DNA of 64,000 nucleotides. Source: Bordetella petrii (GTDB taxonomy: Bacteria > Pseudomonadota > Gammaproteobacteria > Burkholderiales > Burkholderiaceae_B). The stretch is taken from positions 62,599 to 126,598 of the forward strand of contig NZ_JAFMZZ010000001.1 of the NCBI RefSeq assembly GCF_017356245.1, in the 5' to 3' direction. Of this stretch, positions 1 to 8,312 are shown piece after piece. The stretch's first letter is position 1; each line of letters opens with the position of its first letter. Position numbers and translations under genes: made by a program. The notes below the pieces were generated by a model. That model ran no database searches and had not been told where the DNA came from. It saw only the letters and a list, made by a program, of their open reading frames with translations.

Positions 1-915
1 ATTTTTGTTGATGCCAATCCCACCCTGTCGGCCGTGGCCGAGCGGCTGCACCGCGCCGGCGACCTGCCGCTGACCATCAACCGCCAGCCCGACATCACCT
101 CCGACCAGCTGCCGGGGGTGCTGGGCGATGCCGAGATTGCCATCATCGACCATACCCACCTGCCCACCGACATCGCGCGCCAGTGCGCCGGCCTGAAGCA
201 CGTGGTGTTCCTGGGCACCGGCCCGCGCTCTTATATGAACCCGGAAGAGCTGGCCGAGGCCGGCATCCAGGTGCACATCATCAAGGGCTACGGCGACACG
301 GCGGTGGCCGAATGCGCCTACGCCCTGATGTGGGCGGCGGCCCGCGGCTTCGGCCGCATGGACCGCGGCATGCGGGCCGGCAACTGGCTGCGTTCCGACG
401 CCGTGCAGCTTACCGGCAAGACGCTGGGGCTGGTGGGCTTCGGCGGCATCGCGGCCGAAGTGGCGCGGCTGGCGGGCGGCGCCGGCATGGACGTCATTGC
501 CTGGAACCGCAGCCCCAAGTCGCATCCGGGCGTGCGCTTCGTCGAGCTCGATGAACTGCTGGCGGCCAGCCACGTGGTGTCGATGCACCTGCTGCTGACC
601 GACGAAACGCGCGGCATCATTTCGCGCGAGCGCATCGCGCGCATGCGCGACGGCGCCATCCTGGTCAATACCGCGCGCGGCGCGCTGGTCGACGAAGACG
701 CCATGATCCAGGCGCTGGAGTCGGGCAAGCTGGGCCATGCCGGCCTGGATGTGTACGTAACCGAGCCCATGCCCGCGGGCCACCCCCTGACCCGGCTGGA
801 CAACGTGACGCTGTCGGCGCATTCGGCCTTCCGCACGCCCGAGGCCAGCGACAACCTGATCCAGGCGGCGCTGAACCACTGCCGCCGCATCTCGGGCCAG
901 GGAGAACAGCAATGA
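1..915 (+). CDS. D-isomer specific 2-hydroxyacid dehydrogenase (5' end outside window)
   Basis: Reads open from the first base, so the true start lies to the left; 304 residues are visible. The Rossmann nucleotide motif GFGGIAAE lies near visible residues 144-151. The family's catalytic Arg (TARGALVDE, about 225), Glu (VTEPMP, about 255) and His (SAHSAF, about 273) are all present. The family reduces 2-oxoacids or oxidises D-2-hydroxyacids with NAD(P)H. The stop overlaps the next start (ATGA), so it is translationally coupled to the RidA gene and shares an operon with the aminotransferase. The substrate cannot be read from sequence; glyoxylate/hydroxypyruvate-type reductase is one option. Confidence 0.88.
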   Translation: MFVDANPTLSAVAERLHRAGDLPLTINRQPDITSDQLPGVLGDAEIAIIDHTHLPTDIARQCAGLKHVVFLGTGPRSYMNPEELAEAGIQVHIIKGYGDTAVAECAYALMWAAARGFGRMDRGMRAGNWLRSDAVQLTGKTLGLVGFGGIAAEVARLAGGAGMDVIAWNRSPKSHPGVRFVELDELLAASHVVSMHLLLTDETRGIISRERIARMRDGAILVNTARGALVDEDAMIQALESGKLGHAGLDVYVTEPMPAGHPLTRLDNVTLSAHSAFRTPEASDNLIQAALNHCRRISGQGEQQ

Positions 916-1262
916 CCGCCATCACCCGGCTGGACCAGAACGCCCGCCGTTCGCGCGCGGTCATCCATAACGGCACCGTGTACCTGGCCGGCCACACGGC
1001 CGACGACCGCGGCGCCGACGCGGCCGGCCAGACGCGCCAGGTGCTGGCCAAGATCGACGAGATGCTGGCCGCCGCCGGCACCGACAAGTCCAAGGCGCTG
1101 AACGTCACCATCTGGCTGCAGCGCATGGCCGACTTCCAGGCCATGAACGAGGTTTACGATGCATGGATCGCGCCGGGCCAGGCGCCGGCGCGCTGTTGCG
1201 GCGCCATCGAGCTGGCGGCGCCCGACATCCTGGTCGAGATCATGGTCACGGCCGCGCTGTAG
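912..1262 (+). CDS. RidA/YjgF/YER057c/UK114 family protein
   Basis: 116 residues, typical for the family of small trimeric proteins that hydrolyse reactive enamines/imines or deaminate aminoacrylate-like and aminomuconate-like intermediates. The C-terminal region PARCCGAIELAAPDILVEI holds the Arg that binds the substrate carboxylate in active Rid proteins and the usual ...LVEI strand. The start overlaps the upstream stop by 4 nt. Its place between a hydroxyacid dehydrogenase and a PLP aminotransferase fits disposal of an imine intermediate made in the same pathway. The exact Rid subgroup is not determined. Confidence 0.88.
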   Translation: MTAITRLDQNARRSRAVIHNGTVYLAGHTADDRGADAAGQTRQVLAKIDEMLAAAGTDKSKALNVTIWLQRMADFQAMNEVYDAWIAPGQAPARCCGAIELAAPDILVEIMVTAAL

Positions 1263-1294
1263 GCGCGGCGGTTTTTCACACGGATCAAACAAGC

Positions 1295-2524
1295 ATGTCC
1301 AACGATCTTTCACAGGTGCCCGCTTTCCGGCGGGCCGGCCGCATCGCCAGCATCGCGGTGTCCGAGATTCTGCGCATCGGCGCGAGCGCCGCGCAGCTCA
1401 AGCGCGAAGGGCGCGATGTCATCGTGCTGGGCGCGGGCGAGCCCGACTTCGACACGCCCGACAACGTCAAGGAAGCCGCCATCCGCGCGGTGCGCGCCGG
1501 CGACACCAAGTACACGCTGCTGGACGGCACCCTGGCGCTGAAGGCCGCCATCGCGCGCAAGTTCGAGCGCGACAACGGCCTGTCGTACGGCCTGGACGAA
1601 ATCACGGTGGGGGCCGGCGCCAAGCAGGTCATCCACAATGCGCTGATGGCCACGCTGGATGACGGCGACGAAGTCGTGGTCGGCGTGCCTTACTGGACCT
1701 CGTACGCCGACATGATCGCCATTGCCGGCGGCAAGACGGTCGAGGTGGCCTGCCGCGAAGACAACGGCTTCCGCATGGCCGCGGCCGACCTGGAACAGGC
1801 CATCACGCCGCGCACGCGCTGGGTGATGCTGAATTCGCCGTCCAATCCCACCGGCGCGGCCTACGCCGAGGTCGACCTGCGCGCGCTGGCCGATGTGCTG
1901 CTGCGCCATCCGCACGTGTGGCTGATCTGCGACGACATCTACGAGCACCTGATCTACGGCGATTTCGCCTTCCGCACCATGGCGCAGGTCGAGCCGCGCC
2001 TGAAGTCGCGCACGCTGACGGTCAACGGCCTGTCGAAGGCCTACGCCATGACCGGCTGGCGCGTCGGCTACGGCGGCGGCCCCAAAGAACTGATCGGCGC
2101 CATCGCCGTGGTGCAGAGCCAGAGCACGTCGAACCCGTGCTCCATCAGCCAGGCCGCCGCCATCGAGGCGCTGGACGGCCCGCAGGACGTGCTGGCCGAG
2201 CGGCGGGCGTCGTTCCAGGCGCGCCGCGACCTGGTGGTTGACGGCCTGAACGCCATCGCCGGCCTGGCCTGCCGCCGGCCCGAGGGCGCTTTCTATACCT
2301 ACGCCAGCTGCGCGGGCGTGCTGGGCCGCCGCACGCCGGGCGGCCAGCGCCTGGCCACCGACGCCGATTTCTGCCAGTACCTGCTGCAAGACCACGACGT
2401 GGCCGTGGTGCCGGGCACGGTGTTCGGGCTGGCTCCGTATTTCCGCATCAGCTATGCCACGTCGCAGGCGCAGCTGCAAACTGCCCTGGACCGCATTGCG
2501 CGGGCGGTGGCGCAATTGTCTTGA
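1295..2524 (+). CDS. Class I/II PLP-dependent aminotransferase (aspartate aminotransferase fold)
   Basis: 409 residues from ATG 1295; the frame is open further upstream but only this start gives the normal family N-terminus. The PLP lysine lies in NGLSKAYAMTGWRVGY near residue 248, the cofactor-contacting SPSNPTGAAY near 181-190, and the substrate-carboxylate arginine in FRISYATS near 383. The fold is that of bacterial Iα/Iγ aminotransferases, which move amino groups between an amino acid and a 2-oxoacid. It lies 32 bp after the RidA gene, so probably in the same operon. The substrate is unknown; context suggests catabolism, not biosynthesis. Confidence 0.88.
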   Translation: MSNDLSQVPAFRRAGRIASIAVSEILRIGASAAQLKREGRDVIVLGAGEPDFDTPDNVKEAAIRAVRAGDTKYTLLDGTLALKAAIARKFERDNGLSYGLDEITVGAGAKQVIHNALMATLDDGDEVVVGVPYWTSYADMIAIAGGKTVEVACREDNGFRMAAADLEQAITPRTRWVMLNSPSNPTGAAYAEVDLRALADVLLRHPHVWLICDDIYEHLIYGDFAFRTMAQVEPRLKSRTLTVNGLSKAYAMTGWRVGYGGGPKELIGAIAVVQSQSTSNPCSISQAAAIEALDGPQDVLAERRASFQARRDLVVDGLNAIAGLACRRPEGAFYTYASCAGVLGRRTPGGQRLATDADFCQYLLQDHDVAVVPGTVFGLAPYFRISYATSQAQLQTALDRIARAVAQLS

Positions 2525-2634
2525 TGGCCGCCCGTGCGGGCCTTGCGGCGCGCCGGGCCGCCGGCAACAGAAACCACTGCCTGCCCGTGGGGGCAGGCAG
2601 TTCATCGCAGCACAACTTCAAAAGGGGAATAACC

Positions 2635-3624
2635 ATGTTGCGCATCTTAAGCATTGCCACCCTGGCCGCGGCCAGCCTGACGGCCGCCCTGCCGGCGGCC
2701 GCCCAGGATAAATGGCCGTCGCGGCCCATTGTCATTGTGGGCGGTTTCCCGAACGGCTCGGGCGTGGACCTGTACGCGCGCAAGCTGGGCCAGGGCATGA
2801 CCGAGACCCTGGGCGTGCCCATCGTCGTCGAGGCCCGCACCGGGGCCGGCGGCAACGTGGCGTCCGATGTGGTGTCGCGCGCCGAGCCCGACGGCTACAC
2901 CTTCCTGTTCGGCACGGCCGGCACGCACGCCATCAATGCCGCGCTGTACAAGAGCCTGACCTTCGACGTGTGGAAAGACTTCAGCCACATCGCACTGCTG
3001 GGCGACGTGCCCAACGTGCTGCTGGTCAATCCGCAGAAGCATCCCGACGTCAAGACCTGCAAAGACCTGCTGGCGCTGGCGCGCAAGAACCCCGGCAAGA
3101 TGAATTACTCGTCCACCGGCAACGGCACGTCGGGCCACCTGGCCGGCGCGCAGTTCACCCACCAGGCCAAGGTCGACATCGTGCACGTGCCGTACCGCGG
3201 CCAGGGGCCGGCCATGACGGCGCTGCTGTCGGGCGAGGTGGATTTCTTCTTCAACCAGAGCGCGCCCAGCATCGCGGCCGTCAAGGCCGGCCAGGTGCGC
3301 GCGCTGGGCGTGACCACGTCCAAGCCGCTCGAAGCCCTGCCCGGCGTGCCCACGGTGGCCGAGGGCTGCGGACTGCCGGGCTATGAAAGCAGCACCTGGT
3401 ACGGCCTGTTCGGCCCCGCCAAGCTGCCGGCCGACATCCAGAAGCGCTTCAGCGACGCGGTCATCAAGGAAATGTCCAAGCCCGAGTTCCAGCGCTGGCT
3501 GATCGACGTGCAGGGCATCACGCCCCCGGCCGACCCCAGCCCCGCGGCCTTCGAGCGCGTGCACAAGGCCGACATCAAGCGCTGGGCCGACGTGGTGAAA
3601 CTGTCGGGCGCGAAGGTCGACTGA
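2635..3624 (+). CDS. Bug family (TctC-type) periplasmic solute-binding protein
   Basis: 329 residues. ATG 2635 follows a purine-rich AAAGGGG site. An N-terminal signal peptide (LSIATLAAASLTAALPAAAQ) ends near residue 23. The mature part shows the Bug signatures: WPSRPIVIV at the start, VVEARTGAGGN, ADPDGY-like AEPDGYTFLFG, and SYSSTGNGTSGH-like YSSTGNGTSGH in the carboxylate-binding cleft. Bug proteins bind organic acids or aromatic acids in the periplasm. No TctA/TctB membrane partners are present in the window, which is usual for orphan Bug genes in Bordetella. It ends the first operon and is followed by a repeat palindrome. Confidence 0.93.
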   Translation: MLRILSIATLAAASLTAALPAAAQDKWPSRPIVIVGGFPNGSGVDLYARKLGQGMTETLGVPIVVEARTGAGGNVASDVVSRAEPDGYTFLFGTAGTHAINAALYKSLTFDVWKDFSHIALLGDVPNVLLVNPQKHPDVKTCKDLLALARKNPGKMNYSSTGNGTSGHLAGAQFTHQAKVDIVHVPYRGQGPAMTALLSGEVDFFFNQSAPSIAAVKAGQVRALGVTTSKPLEALPGVPTVAEGCGLPGYESSTWYGLFGPAKLPADIQKRFSDAVIKEMSKPEFQRWLIDVQGITPPADPSPAAFERVHKADIKRWADVVKLSGAKVD

Positions 3625-3636
3625 GAGAGCAGGCCC

Positions 3637-3733
3637 CCAGGTGTCTGACTCCCGCAGGGTGTCAGACACTGAACGATTGAGATAGCTGGCGTGCACTTCG
3701 GTGTCTGACACCCTGCGGGAGTCAGACACCTGG
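3637..3733. repeat. Paired 33-bp dispersed palindromic repeat, probably a bidirectional terminator
   Basis: Two 33-bp arms at 3637-3669 and 3701-3733 are exact inverted copies of each other around a 31-bp spacer. Each arm is itself partly palindromic (GTGTCTGA ... TCAGACAC around CTCCCGCAGGG). It lies between the convergent ends of the Bug gene and the GntR gene. Related copies occur at 15765, 23170 and 58063. The convergent position suggests transcription termination; the dispersal suggests a REP-like family. Confidence 0.85.
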
Positions 3734-3744
3734 CAACACACTGC

Positions 3745-4470
3745 CTAATCGGATGGGGTTTGCGCGAGAACGCTGCGGTTCATGCGCAGGGTGGCCAGCA
3801 GGATGCGCTTGTTTTCGCGGCTGCGGTAGGCATGTTCGCGCATCAGGCTCTCGGCGCGCACCGCCTCGCGCCGCTCGATGGCGCGCAGCAGGTCTTCGTG
3901 GTCGGTCTGGGCGCGCAGCACGAAGGGGGTTTCCAGCTCGGAAGGAGTGGAAGGCAGCGTCAAGGCCGCGGGCCCGGCCAGCGGGGTCTTGTTGTTGTGT
4001 TCCAGCGCGGCGGTCAGCGCGCGGTTGCCCGCCGCGGCATACAGAATTTCATGAAAGCGCCGGTTGATGCGGCCCCATGAGCGCGCATCCACGGTGATGT
4101 TCGGGTCGTGTTCGGCCGGGGCCAGCAGCCTCTTGCCTTCTTCGACGGCCTCGCGCAGTTGGTCCAGCGTGGCCTGCGACGCGCCCCGTTCGGCCAGCAG
4201 CCGCACCGCCATGCCTTCCAGCACGCCGCGCACATCGACGGCGTCGGCGATTTCGTCCACGGTGAAGGCGCGCACCCGGAAACCGCGCGAAGGCAGGCGT
4301 TCGAGCAGGCCTTCTTTTTCCAGCTCGGTCATGGCGATGCGCAGCGGCGTGCGCGACACGCCCAGGCGTTCGGCGAACTGCAACTCGATGACGCGTTCGC
4401 CGGGCTGCAGTTCGCCTGACAGCACCAGGTCTCGGAGTTCGGAAATGACTTTGTCGATTTGTGCGGCCAT
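3745..4470 (-). CDS. GntR family transcriptional regulator, FCD (FadR C-terminal) subfamily
   Basis: 241 residues. The winged helix-turn-helix occupies roughly residues 5-75 (ERLGVSRTPLRIAMTELEKEGLLE is the recognition region) and the all-helical FCD ligand-binding domain roughly 85-225. FCD histidines that usually hold a metal are visible in RRFHEILYAA, TDHEDLLRAI and LMREHAYRS. It is divergent from the FAH hydrolase/Rieske operon across a 199-bp AT-richer gap containing three near-identical palindromes, so it probably represses that operon and itself, with a pathway acid as inducer. The ligand is inferred only. Confidence 0.9.
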   Translation of the reverse strand: MAAQIDKVISELRDLVLSGELQPGERVIELQFAERLGVSRTPLRIAMTELEKEGLLERLPSRGFRVRAFTVDEIADAVDVRGVLEGMAVRLLAERGASQATLDQLREAVEEGKRLLAPAEHDPNITVDARSWGRINRRFHEILYAAAGNRALTAALEHNNKTPLAGPAALTLPSTPSELETPFVLRAQTDHEDLLRAIERREAVRAESLMREHAYRSRENKRILLATLRMNRSVLAQTPSD

Positions 4471-4510
4471 AAGGCGGGGGTTCCTGAGCGGCGCTCCAGA
4501 TTAAACAAAA

Positions 4511-4522
4511 ATTGCATGCAAT
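4511..4522. promoter_or_regulatory. Candidate GntR operator 1
   Basis: Perfect 12-bp palindrome ATTGCATGCAAT, 41 bp upstream of the GntR start codon. The same palindrome recurs at 4563 and, with one change, at 4615. FCD-type GntR proteins commonly bind short TTGyATrCAA-like palindromes, so binding by the adjacent regulator is a reasonable inference. Confidence 0.6.
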
Positions 4523-4562
4523 TTGCCATTTTGGTGGGGGCGCATGCTTGCGAAAGATCAAA

Positions 4563-4574
4563 ATTGCATGCAAT
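4563..4574. promoter_or_regulatory. Candidate GntR operator 2
   Basis: Second exact copy of ATTGCATGCAAT, in the middle of the divergent gap, 52 bp (about five helical turns) from the first copy. Confidence 0.6.
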
Positions 4575-4614
4575 AATAATAAAAAACAGGCTTGCCACGG
4601 CAAATATTCCATGC

Positions 4615-4626
4615 AATGCATGCAAT
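4615..4626. promoter_or_regulatory. Candidate GntR operator 3
   Basis: AATGCATGCAAT, one base different from the other two copies and again 52 bp from its neighbour. It lies 44 bp upstream of the FAH hydrolase start codon, where a bound repressor could block transcription of the catabolic operon. Confidence 0.55.
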
Positions 4627-4669
4627 TATTGTTTTTCCGCGGCGGGCTTGTCTTTCACCAGGAGACAAG

Positions 4670-5536
4670 ATGAAGCTGCTCAGCTTCCTGTACAACGGCC
4701 AGCCAGGGTGGGGCGCGCAGCAGGGCGATGAAGTGGCCGTGCTGACCGGCCGCTGGCCCGATCTGGCCGCCGCCCTGCAGGCCGGCCCGCAGGCCATCGC
4801 GCAGGCATTGCGCGGCGATGCGCCCCGCCTGCCGCTGGCGGGCCTGCAGTACCTGCCGCCTATCGTGGCGCCAGGCAAGATACTGTGCGTGGGCCTGAAC
4901 TACGGCCGCCATGTGGCCGAAACCGGCCGCGAGCTGCCCGCGCATCCGTCCTTGTTCATCCGCTTCGCCGACTCGCTGGTCGGCCACCAGGCCGAGGTGT
5001 GGCGGCCCATGGCTTCGGCCAGGTTCGATTTCGAAGGCGAGCTGGCGGTGGTGATCGGCAAGGCGGGACGCCGCATTCCCGCCGCGCGGGCGCTGGAGCA
5101 CGTGGCCGGCTACACCTGTATGGCCGAGAACTCGGTGCGCGACTTCCAGAAGCACAGCGCCCAGGTCACGCCGGGCAAGAACTTTGCGCGCAGCGGCGCG
5201 CTGGGGCCCTGGCTGGCCACCGCCGACGAGATTCCCGACCCCGCGGTCCTGCAGGTGGTTACCCGCCTCAATGGCGAAGTGATGCAGGACGGCCGGGTCG
5301 ACGACCTGATCTTCCCGATTCCCGAACTGATTGCCTATATCAGCACGTTCACGCCGCTGGCGCCCGGCGACATCATCGCCACCGGCACCCCGGAAGGCGT
5401 GGGCGCGCGCCGCACGCCGCCGCTGTTCATGGCGGCCGGCGACGTGCTGGAAGTGGATATTCCCGGCGTGGGCCGGCTGGTCAACCCGGTGGCCGATGAG
5501 CCGGCCGCCTGTACTGAAGAGAACCCTCATGGCTGA
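4670..5536 (+). CDS. Fumarylacetoacetate hydrolase (FAH) family protein
   Basis: 288 residues from ATG 4670, preceded by AGGAG at 4660-4664. A short N-terminal region is followed by the FAH catalytic domain from about residue 65 (KILCVGLNYGRHVAETG). The metal-binding acidic cluster is seen in FDFEGELAVVIGK near residue 122, and the C-terminal GDIIATGTPEGVG is a family hallmark. Members hydrolyse or isomerise ring-cleavage products such as fumarylpyruvate, or decarboxylate related dienoates. Being first in an operon with a gentisate-dioxygenase-like cupin, fumarylpyruvate-type hydrolysis is a plausible role. It overlaps the next gene by 8 bp. Confidence 0.9.
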   Translation: MKLLSFLYNGQPGWGAQQGDEVAVLTGRWPDLAAALQAGPQAIAQALRGDAPRLPLAGLQYLPPIVAPGKILCVGLNYGRHVAETGRELPAHPSLFIRFADSLVGHQAEVWRPMASARFDFEGELAVVIGKAGRRIPAARALEHVAGYTCMAENSVRDFQKHSAQVTPGKNFARSGALGPWLATADEIPDPAVLQVVTRLNGEVMQDGRVDDLIFPIPELIAYISTFTPLAPGDIIATGTPEGVGARRTPPLFMAAGDVLEVDIPGVGRLVNPVADEPAACTEENPHG

Positions 5537-6524
5537 AGCAATGCGATACCTGAGCGAGCAGGACGTGGTGTCGGTGCTGGACATGCCGCGCGCCATCGAC
5601 GCCCTGCAGGACACCCTGGCCGCGCAGGGGCGCAACCAGGCGCGCAATCTGCCCAAGAGCCTGGCCACCTGGGGCGACGGCAGTTCGATGCACGCGCTGG
5701 GCTCGGTCATGACCGCCAGCGGCTATGCCGGTTTCAAGACCTGGGTGCACACCAAGGCGGGCGGCGGGTCGGTGTTCAGCCTGTTCGACGCCAATGCCGG
5801 CACGCTGCTGGCCATTATCGAGGCGCGCGCGCTGGGCATGCTGCGCACCGCCGCCATCAGCGGGGTGGCGACGCGCACGCTGGCGCCGCCGGCGGCGCGC
5901 ACCGCGGCGCTGGTGGGAACCGGGCCGCAGGCGCTGACCCAGCTGGCTGCCCTGGCCGCCGTGCGCGACCTGCAGTCGGTGCGGGTGTACAGCCCCACGC
6001 CGGAAAAGCGCCGCGCCTTCGTCGAGCGTGTGGCGCCGAAGTACGCATTCGAGGTCGTGGCCGCCGACAGCCTGCCGCAAGCGCTCGACGGCGCCGAGAT
6101 CGTCACCCTGATTACCCGCGCGGCCGAGCCGTTCGTGGCGGCCGCCGACCTGGCCGCCTGCAGCCACCTGAATGCGGTGGGCGCCATTCTGCCGGCCAAG
6201 GCGGAATTCGCCCAGGACGTTTTCGAGCGCGCCGATGCCGTGGTGGTGGACGATCTGGAAAACGCCCGCCGCGGCTCGCGCGAACTGCGCGAGCGCTATG
6301 GCGCCGACGGCGCGCCGTGGCAGGGCGTGACGGTGCTGAGCGAGCTGCTGGCCGCCGGCGCCGCGCGTCCGGCCGATGCGCGCCTGACCATTTTCAAGGG
6401 CATGGGCATGGGCCTGTCGGACCTGGCCATGGCCCGCGTGGTTTATGAAACCGCCTGCGCGCGCGGCCTGGGCCATGCCCTGCCGCGGCAGACGCGCGAG
6501 AACCTGTTGCTGGCGCAGCCCTGA
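5529..6524 (+). CDS. Ornithine cyclodeaminase / mu-crystallin family protein
   Basis: 331 residues. The N-terminal dimerisation region begins MRYLSEQDVVSVLDM; the lysine in GFKTWVHT (near residue 70) matches the family's substrate-contacting Lys. The Rossmann motif ALVGTGPQALTQLAAL is near residues 127-142, followed by VRVYSPTPEKRRAF. The family includes ornithine cyclodeaminase, NAD(P)H-dependent ketimine reductases and alanine or opine-type dehydrogenases. An alternative ATG at 5541 is possible. In a catabolic operon with RidA and an aminotransferase nearby, a ketimine/amino-acid redox role is more likely than ornithine cyclisation, but this is inference. Confidence 0.88.
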   Translation: MAEAMRYLSEQDVVSVLDMPRAIDALQDTLAAQGRNQARNLPKSLATWGDGSSMHALGSVMTASGYAGFKTWVHTKAGGGSVFSLFDANAGTLLAIIEARALGMLRTAAISGVATRTLAPPAARTAALVGTGPQALTQLAALAAVRDLQSVRVYSPTPEKRRAFVERVAPKYAFEVVAADSLPQALDGAEIVTLITRAAEPFVAAADLAACSHLNAVGAILPAKAEFAQDVFERADAVVVDDLENARRGSRELRERYGADGAPWQGVTVLSELLAAGAARPADARLTIFKGMGMGLSDLAMARVVYETACARGLGHALPRQTRENLLLAQP

Positions 6525-6595
6525 CCGCGCCGCAACCTTTTTTATCCATTGCGCCGGCGCCAGCCGGCATGGCACCAAACAGCCAGGAGACATCC

Positions 6596-7696
6596 ATGTT
6601 CGTCGACGTCAGCGGGGCTTCGGCCCGGCCACAGCACCAATGGGACCCGGTGTTGATTTCCAGGGAAGAGATCGATCTCGAGATCGAGCGGCTGATCGCC
6701 GCGCCGCGCCCGGCCAACGGCCGGCGCGCCTCGCTCATCGTGCATCCGGCCGCGACCGCGCCGGGCCTGGGCCTGACGCCCGGCACCGATGTGACGATCA
6801 ACGTGGTCAACCCGGGCGAGACCACCCTGAATCTGCGCAAGAATTCCAACATGCTCGAGATCTGTATCCGCGGCTCGGGCGTGGCGGTAGTAAGCGGGCG
6901 CGAGCTGCGCATCAACAAGTGGGACGTCTGGAACACCCCGTCGATGCAGGTGCACGCGTATCGCAACGACGGCCAGGAACCCTGGGTGCGCCTGTCGTAT
7001 TCCAACGCGCCGCTGCTGGAAAAACTGGAAGTCCACTACGTTGAGGAATTCGAGGGCGATGTGCCGCCCGCCGACGCGAACACGCGCCGGCCCGAGCCCC
7101 GCGCGGCCGGCGCGGCGCGCGCGCGCGACCTGGCGCTGCGCGAACAGATCAGCCCCGATGGCGCCACCCTGCTGGGCTATGAATGGCTGATCGACATTGA
7201 CGTGCTGGAATCGAAAGCGCTGCACTGGCCCTGGGAAAAAGTGGCGCGCCACCTGCCCAGCGTCGAAGACATTGCCAAGGGCTACAACGGCCGCCGCCTG
7301 TTCGTGCTGTACAACCCGGCCACCGAGCGCCGCATCGGCACCACGCACAGCTATTTCGCGACCATTTCGTCGTCGCCGCCGGACAACCACCACGTGCCGC
7401 ACCGCCACAGTTCGGCGGCCATCAATTACTACCTGCGCGGCAACGGCTACAGCAAGGTGGGCAGCCAGCGCCTGGACTGGAAGGCGGGCGACCTGATTCT
7501 TTCGGCCCCCGGCTGGGCGATGCATTCGCACCATTCCGGCACCGAGACCACCTCGGCCCTGACGGTGCAGGACCATCCCCTGCAGATCGCGATGGAATCG
7601 CTGATCTGGCAGGAGCGCCTGCAGGAGCCCATCCTGGCGCTGGGCAGCCAGGGCGGCTTCGAAAGCAACCGCGCCCAGCTGGCGGCGGCGTCATGA
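6596..7696 (+). CDS. Bicupin related to gentisate 1,2-dioxygenase
   Basis: 366 residues; ATG 6596 is 5 bp after AGGAGA. Two cupin domains are present. In the C-terminal one, the stretch around residues 260-315 contains HVPHRHSSAAINYYLRGNG, then WKAGDLILSAPGWAMHSHHS, matching the PHRH metal ligands and downstream His of gentisate/salicylate-type ring-cleaving dioxygenases. The N-terminal domain (LRKNSNMLEICIRGSG) is more degenerate. Members cleave a ring next to a carboxylate using Fe(II) and O2. The Rieske oxygenase genes just downstream could supply its hydroxylated substrate. The exact substrate (gentisate, 5-hydroxyanthranilate or similar) is unproven. Confidence 0.8.
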   Translation: MFVDVSGASARPQHQWDPVLISREEIDLEIERLIAAPRPANGRRASLIVHPAATAPGLGLTPGTDVTINVVNPGETTLNLRKNSNMLEICIRGSGVAVVSGRELRINKWDVWNTPSMQVHAYRNDGQEPWVRLSYSNAPLLEKLEVHYVEEFEGDVPPADANTRRPEPRAAGAARARDLALREQISPDGATLLGYEWLIDIDVLESKALHWPWEKVARHLPSVEDIAKGYNGRRLFVLYNPATERRIGTTHSYFATISSSPPDNHHVPHRHSSAAINYYLRGNGYSKVGSQRLDWKAGDLILSAPGWAMHSHHSGTETTSALTVQDHPLQIAMESLIWQERLQEPILALGSQGGFESNRAQLAAAS

Positions 7697-7708
7697 ACGC
7701 TGGCGCCA

Positions 7709-7737
7709 GGTGTCGGGCGCCGCGAGTGCCCGACACC
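7709..7737. repeat. Short inverted repeat between cupin and Rieske genes
   Basis: GGTGTCGGG (7709-7717) pairs with CCCGACACC (7729-7737) around a 11-bp loop. It resembles a diverged single arm of the GTGTCTGAC repeat family. It lies inside a likely operon, with no T-tract, so it may shape mRNA processing or lower downstream expression without ending transcription. Confidence 0.55.
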
Positions 7738-7799
7738 GAGCGCCCGGCGCCGCTGACCGCCCACTGACGGCTTCCCTGAATTTTCGTTGGACTGATTTC

Positions 7800-8291
7800 A
7801 TGACCGCTACCTCCGCCACCGACATGCCCGCCCTGCGGGCGCAGCTGCGCGATTTCTACGAAGACTACGCCGCCTGCCTGGACGACGGCCGCCTGGAAGA
7901 CTGGCCCGCCTTCTTTACCGAAGACTGCCACTACCGCGTGCTGTCGCGCGAGAACTACGACGCCGGGCTGCCCATCGGGCTGATCTACTGCATGAACAAG
8001 AACATGGTGAAAGACCGTGTCACGGCGCTGCGCGAAACCACCGTGTACGAGCCGCGTTCGCTGCGCCATTTCATCAGCGGCGTGCGCGTCGCCCAGGCGG
8101 ACGGTGACGAGATCGTGGCGCAGGCCAACTTCGCCATTACCGAAGCCCTGTCCGACCGCGAGCCCGTGCTGAACATGGTGGGCTGCTACATGGATGTCCT
8201 GGTGCGCAGCGGCGGCAGCTTCCTGCTGCGGCGCCGCGATTGCGTGCACGACAACTACCGCGTGCGCACGTCCCTGATCATTCCCGTCTGA
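7800..8291 (+). CDS. Rieske aromatic-ring oxygenase, small (beta) subunit
   Basis: 163 residues with the SnoaL/NTF2-like cone fold of ring-hydroxylating dioxygenase beta subunits: LRDFYEDYAACLDDGRLEDWPAFFTEDCHYRV at residues 13-44 and the closing RRRDCVHDNYRVRTSLIIPV. The beta subunit normally supports the alpha subunit structurally in an α3β3 hexamer. Length and features resemble the small subunits of salicylate 5-hydroxylase and of the three-component anthranilate dioxygenase. It sits 21 bp upstream of the large-subunit gene, a beta-before-alpha order less common than alpha-beta. Confidence 0.9.
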   Translation: MTATSATDMPALRAQLRDFYEDYAACLDDGRLEDWPAFFTEDCHYRVLSRENYDAGLPIGLIYCMNKNMVKDRVTALRETTVYEPRSLRHFISGVRVAQADGDEIVAQANFAITEALSDREPVLNMVGCYMDVLVRSGGSFLLRRRDCVHDNYRVRTSLIIPV

Positions 8292-8312
8292 ATCTGCTTT
8301 GAAGGAACAGCC

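Noticed and set aside
34..915. Start of the hydroxyacid dehydrogenase at GTG 34
   Set aside because: The frame is open to base 1 with family-like sequence before it (FVDANPTLSAV), so the gene continues off the window.
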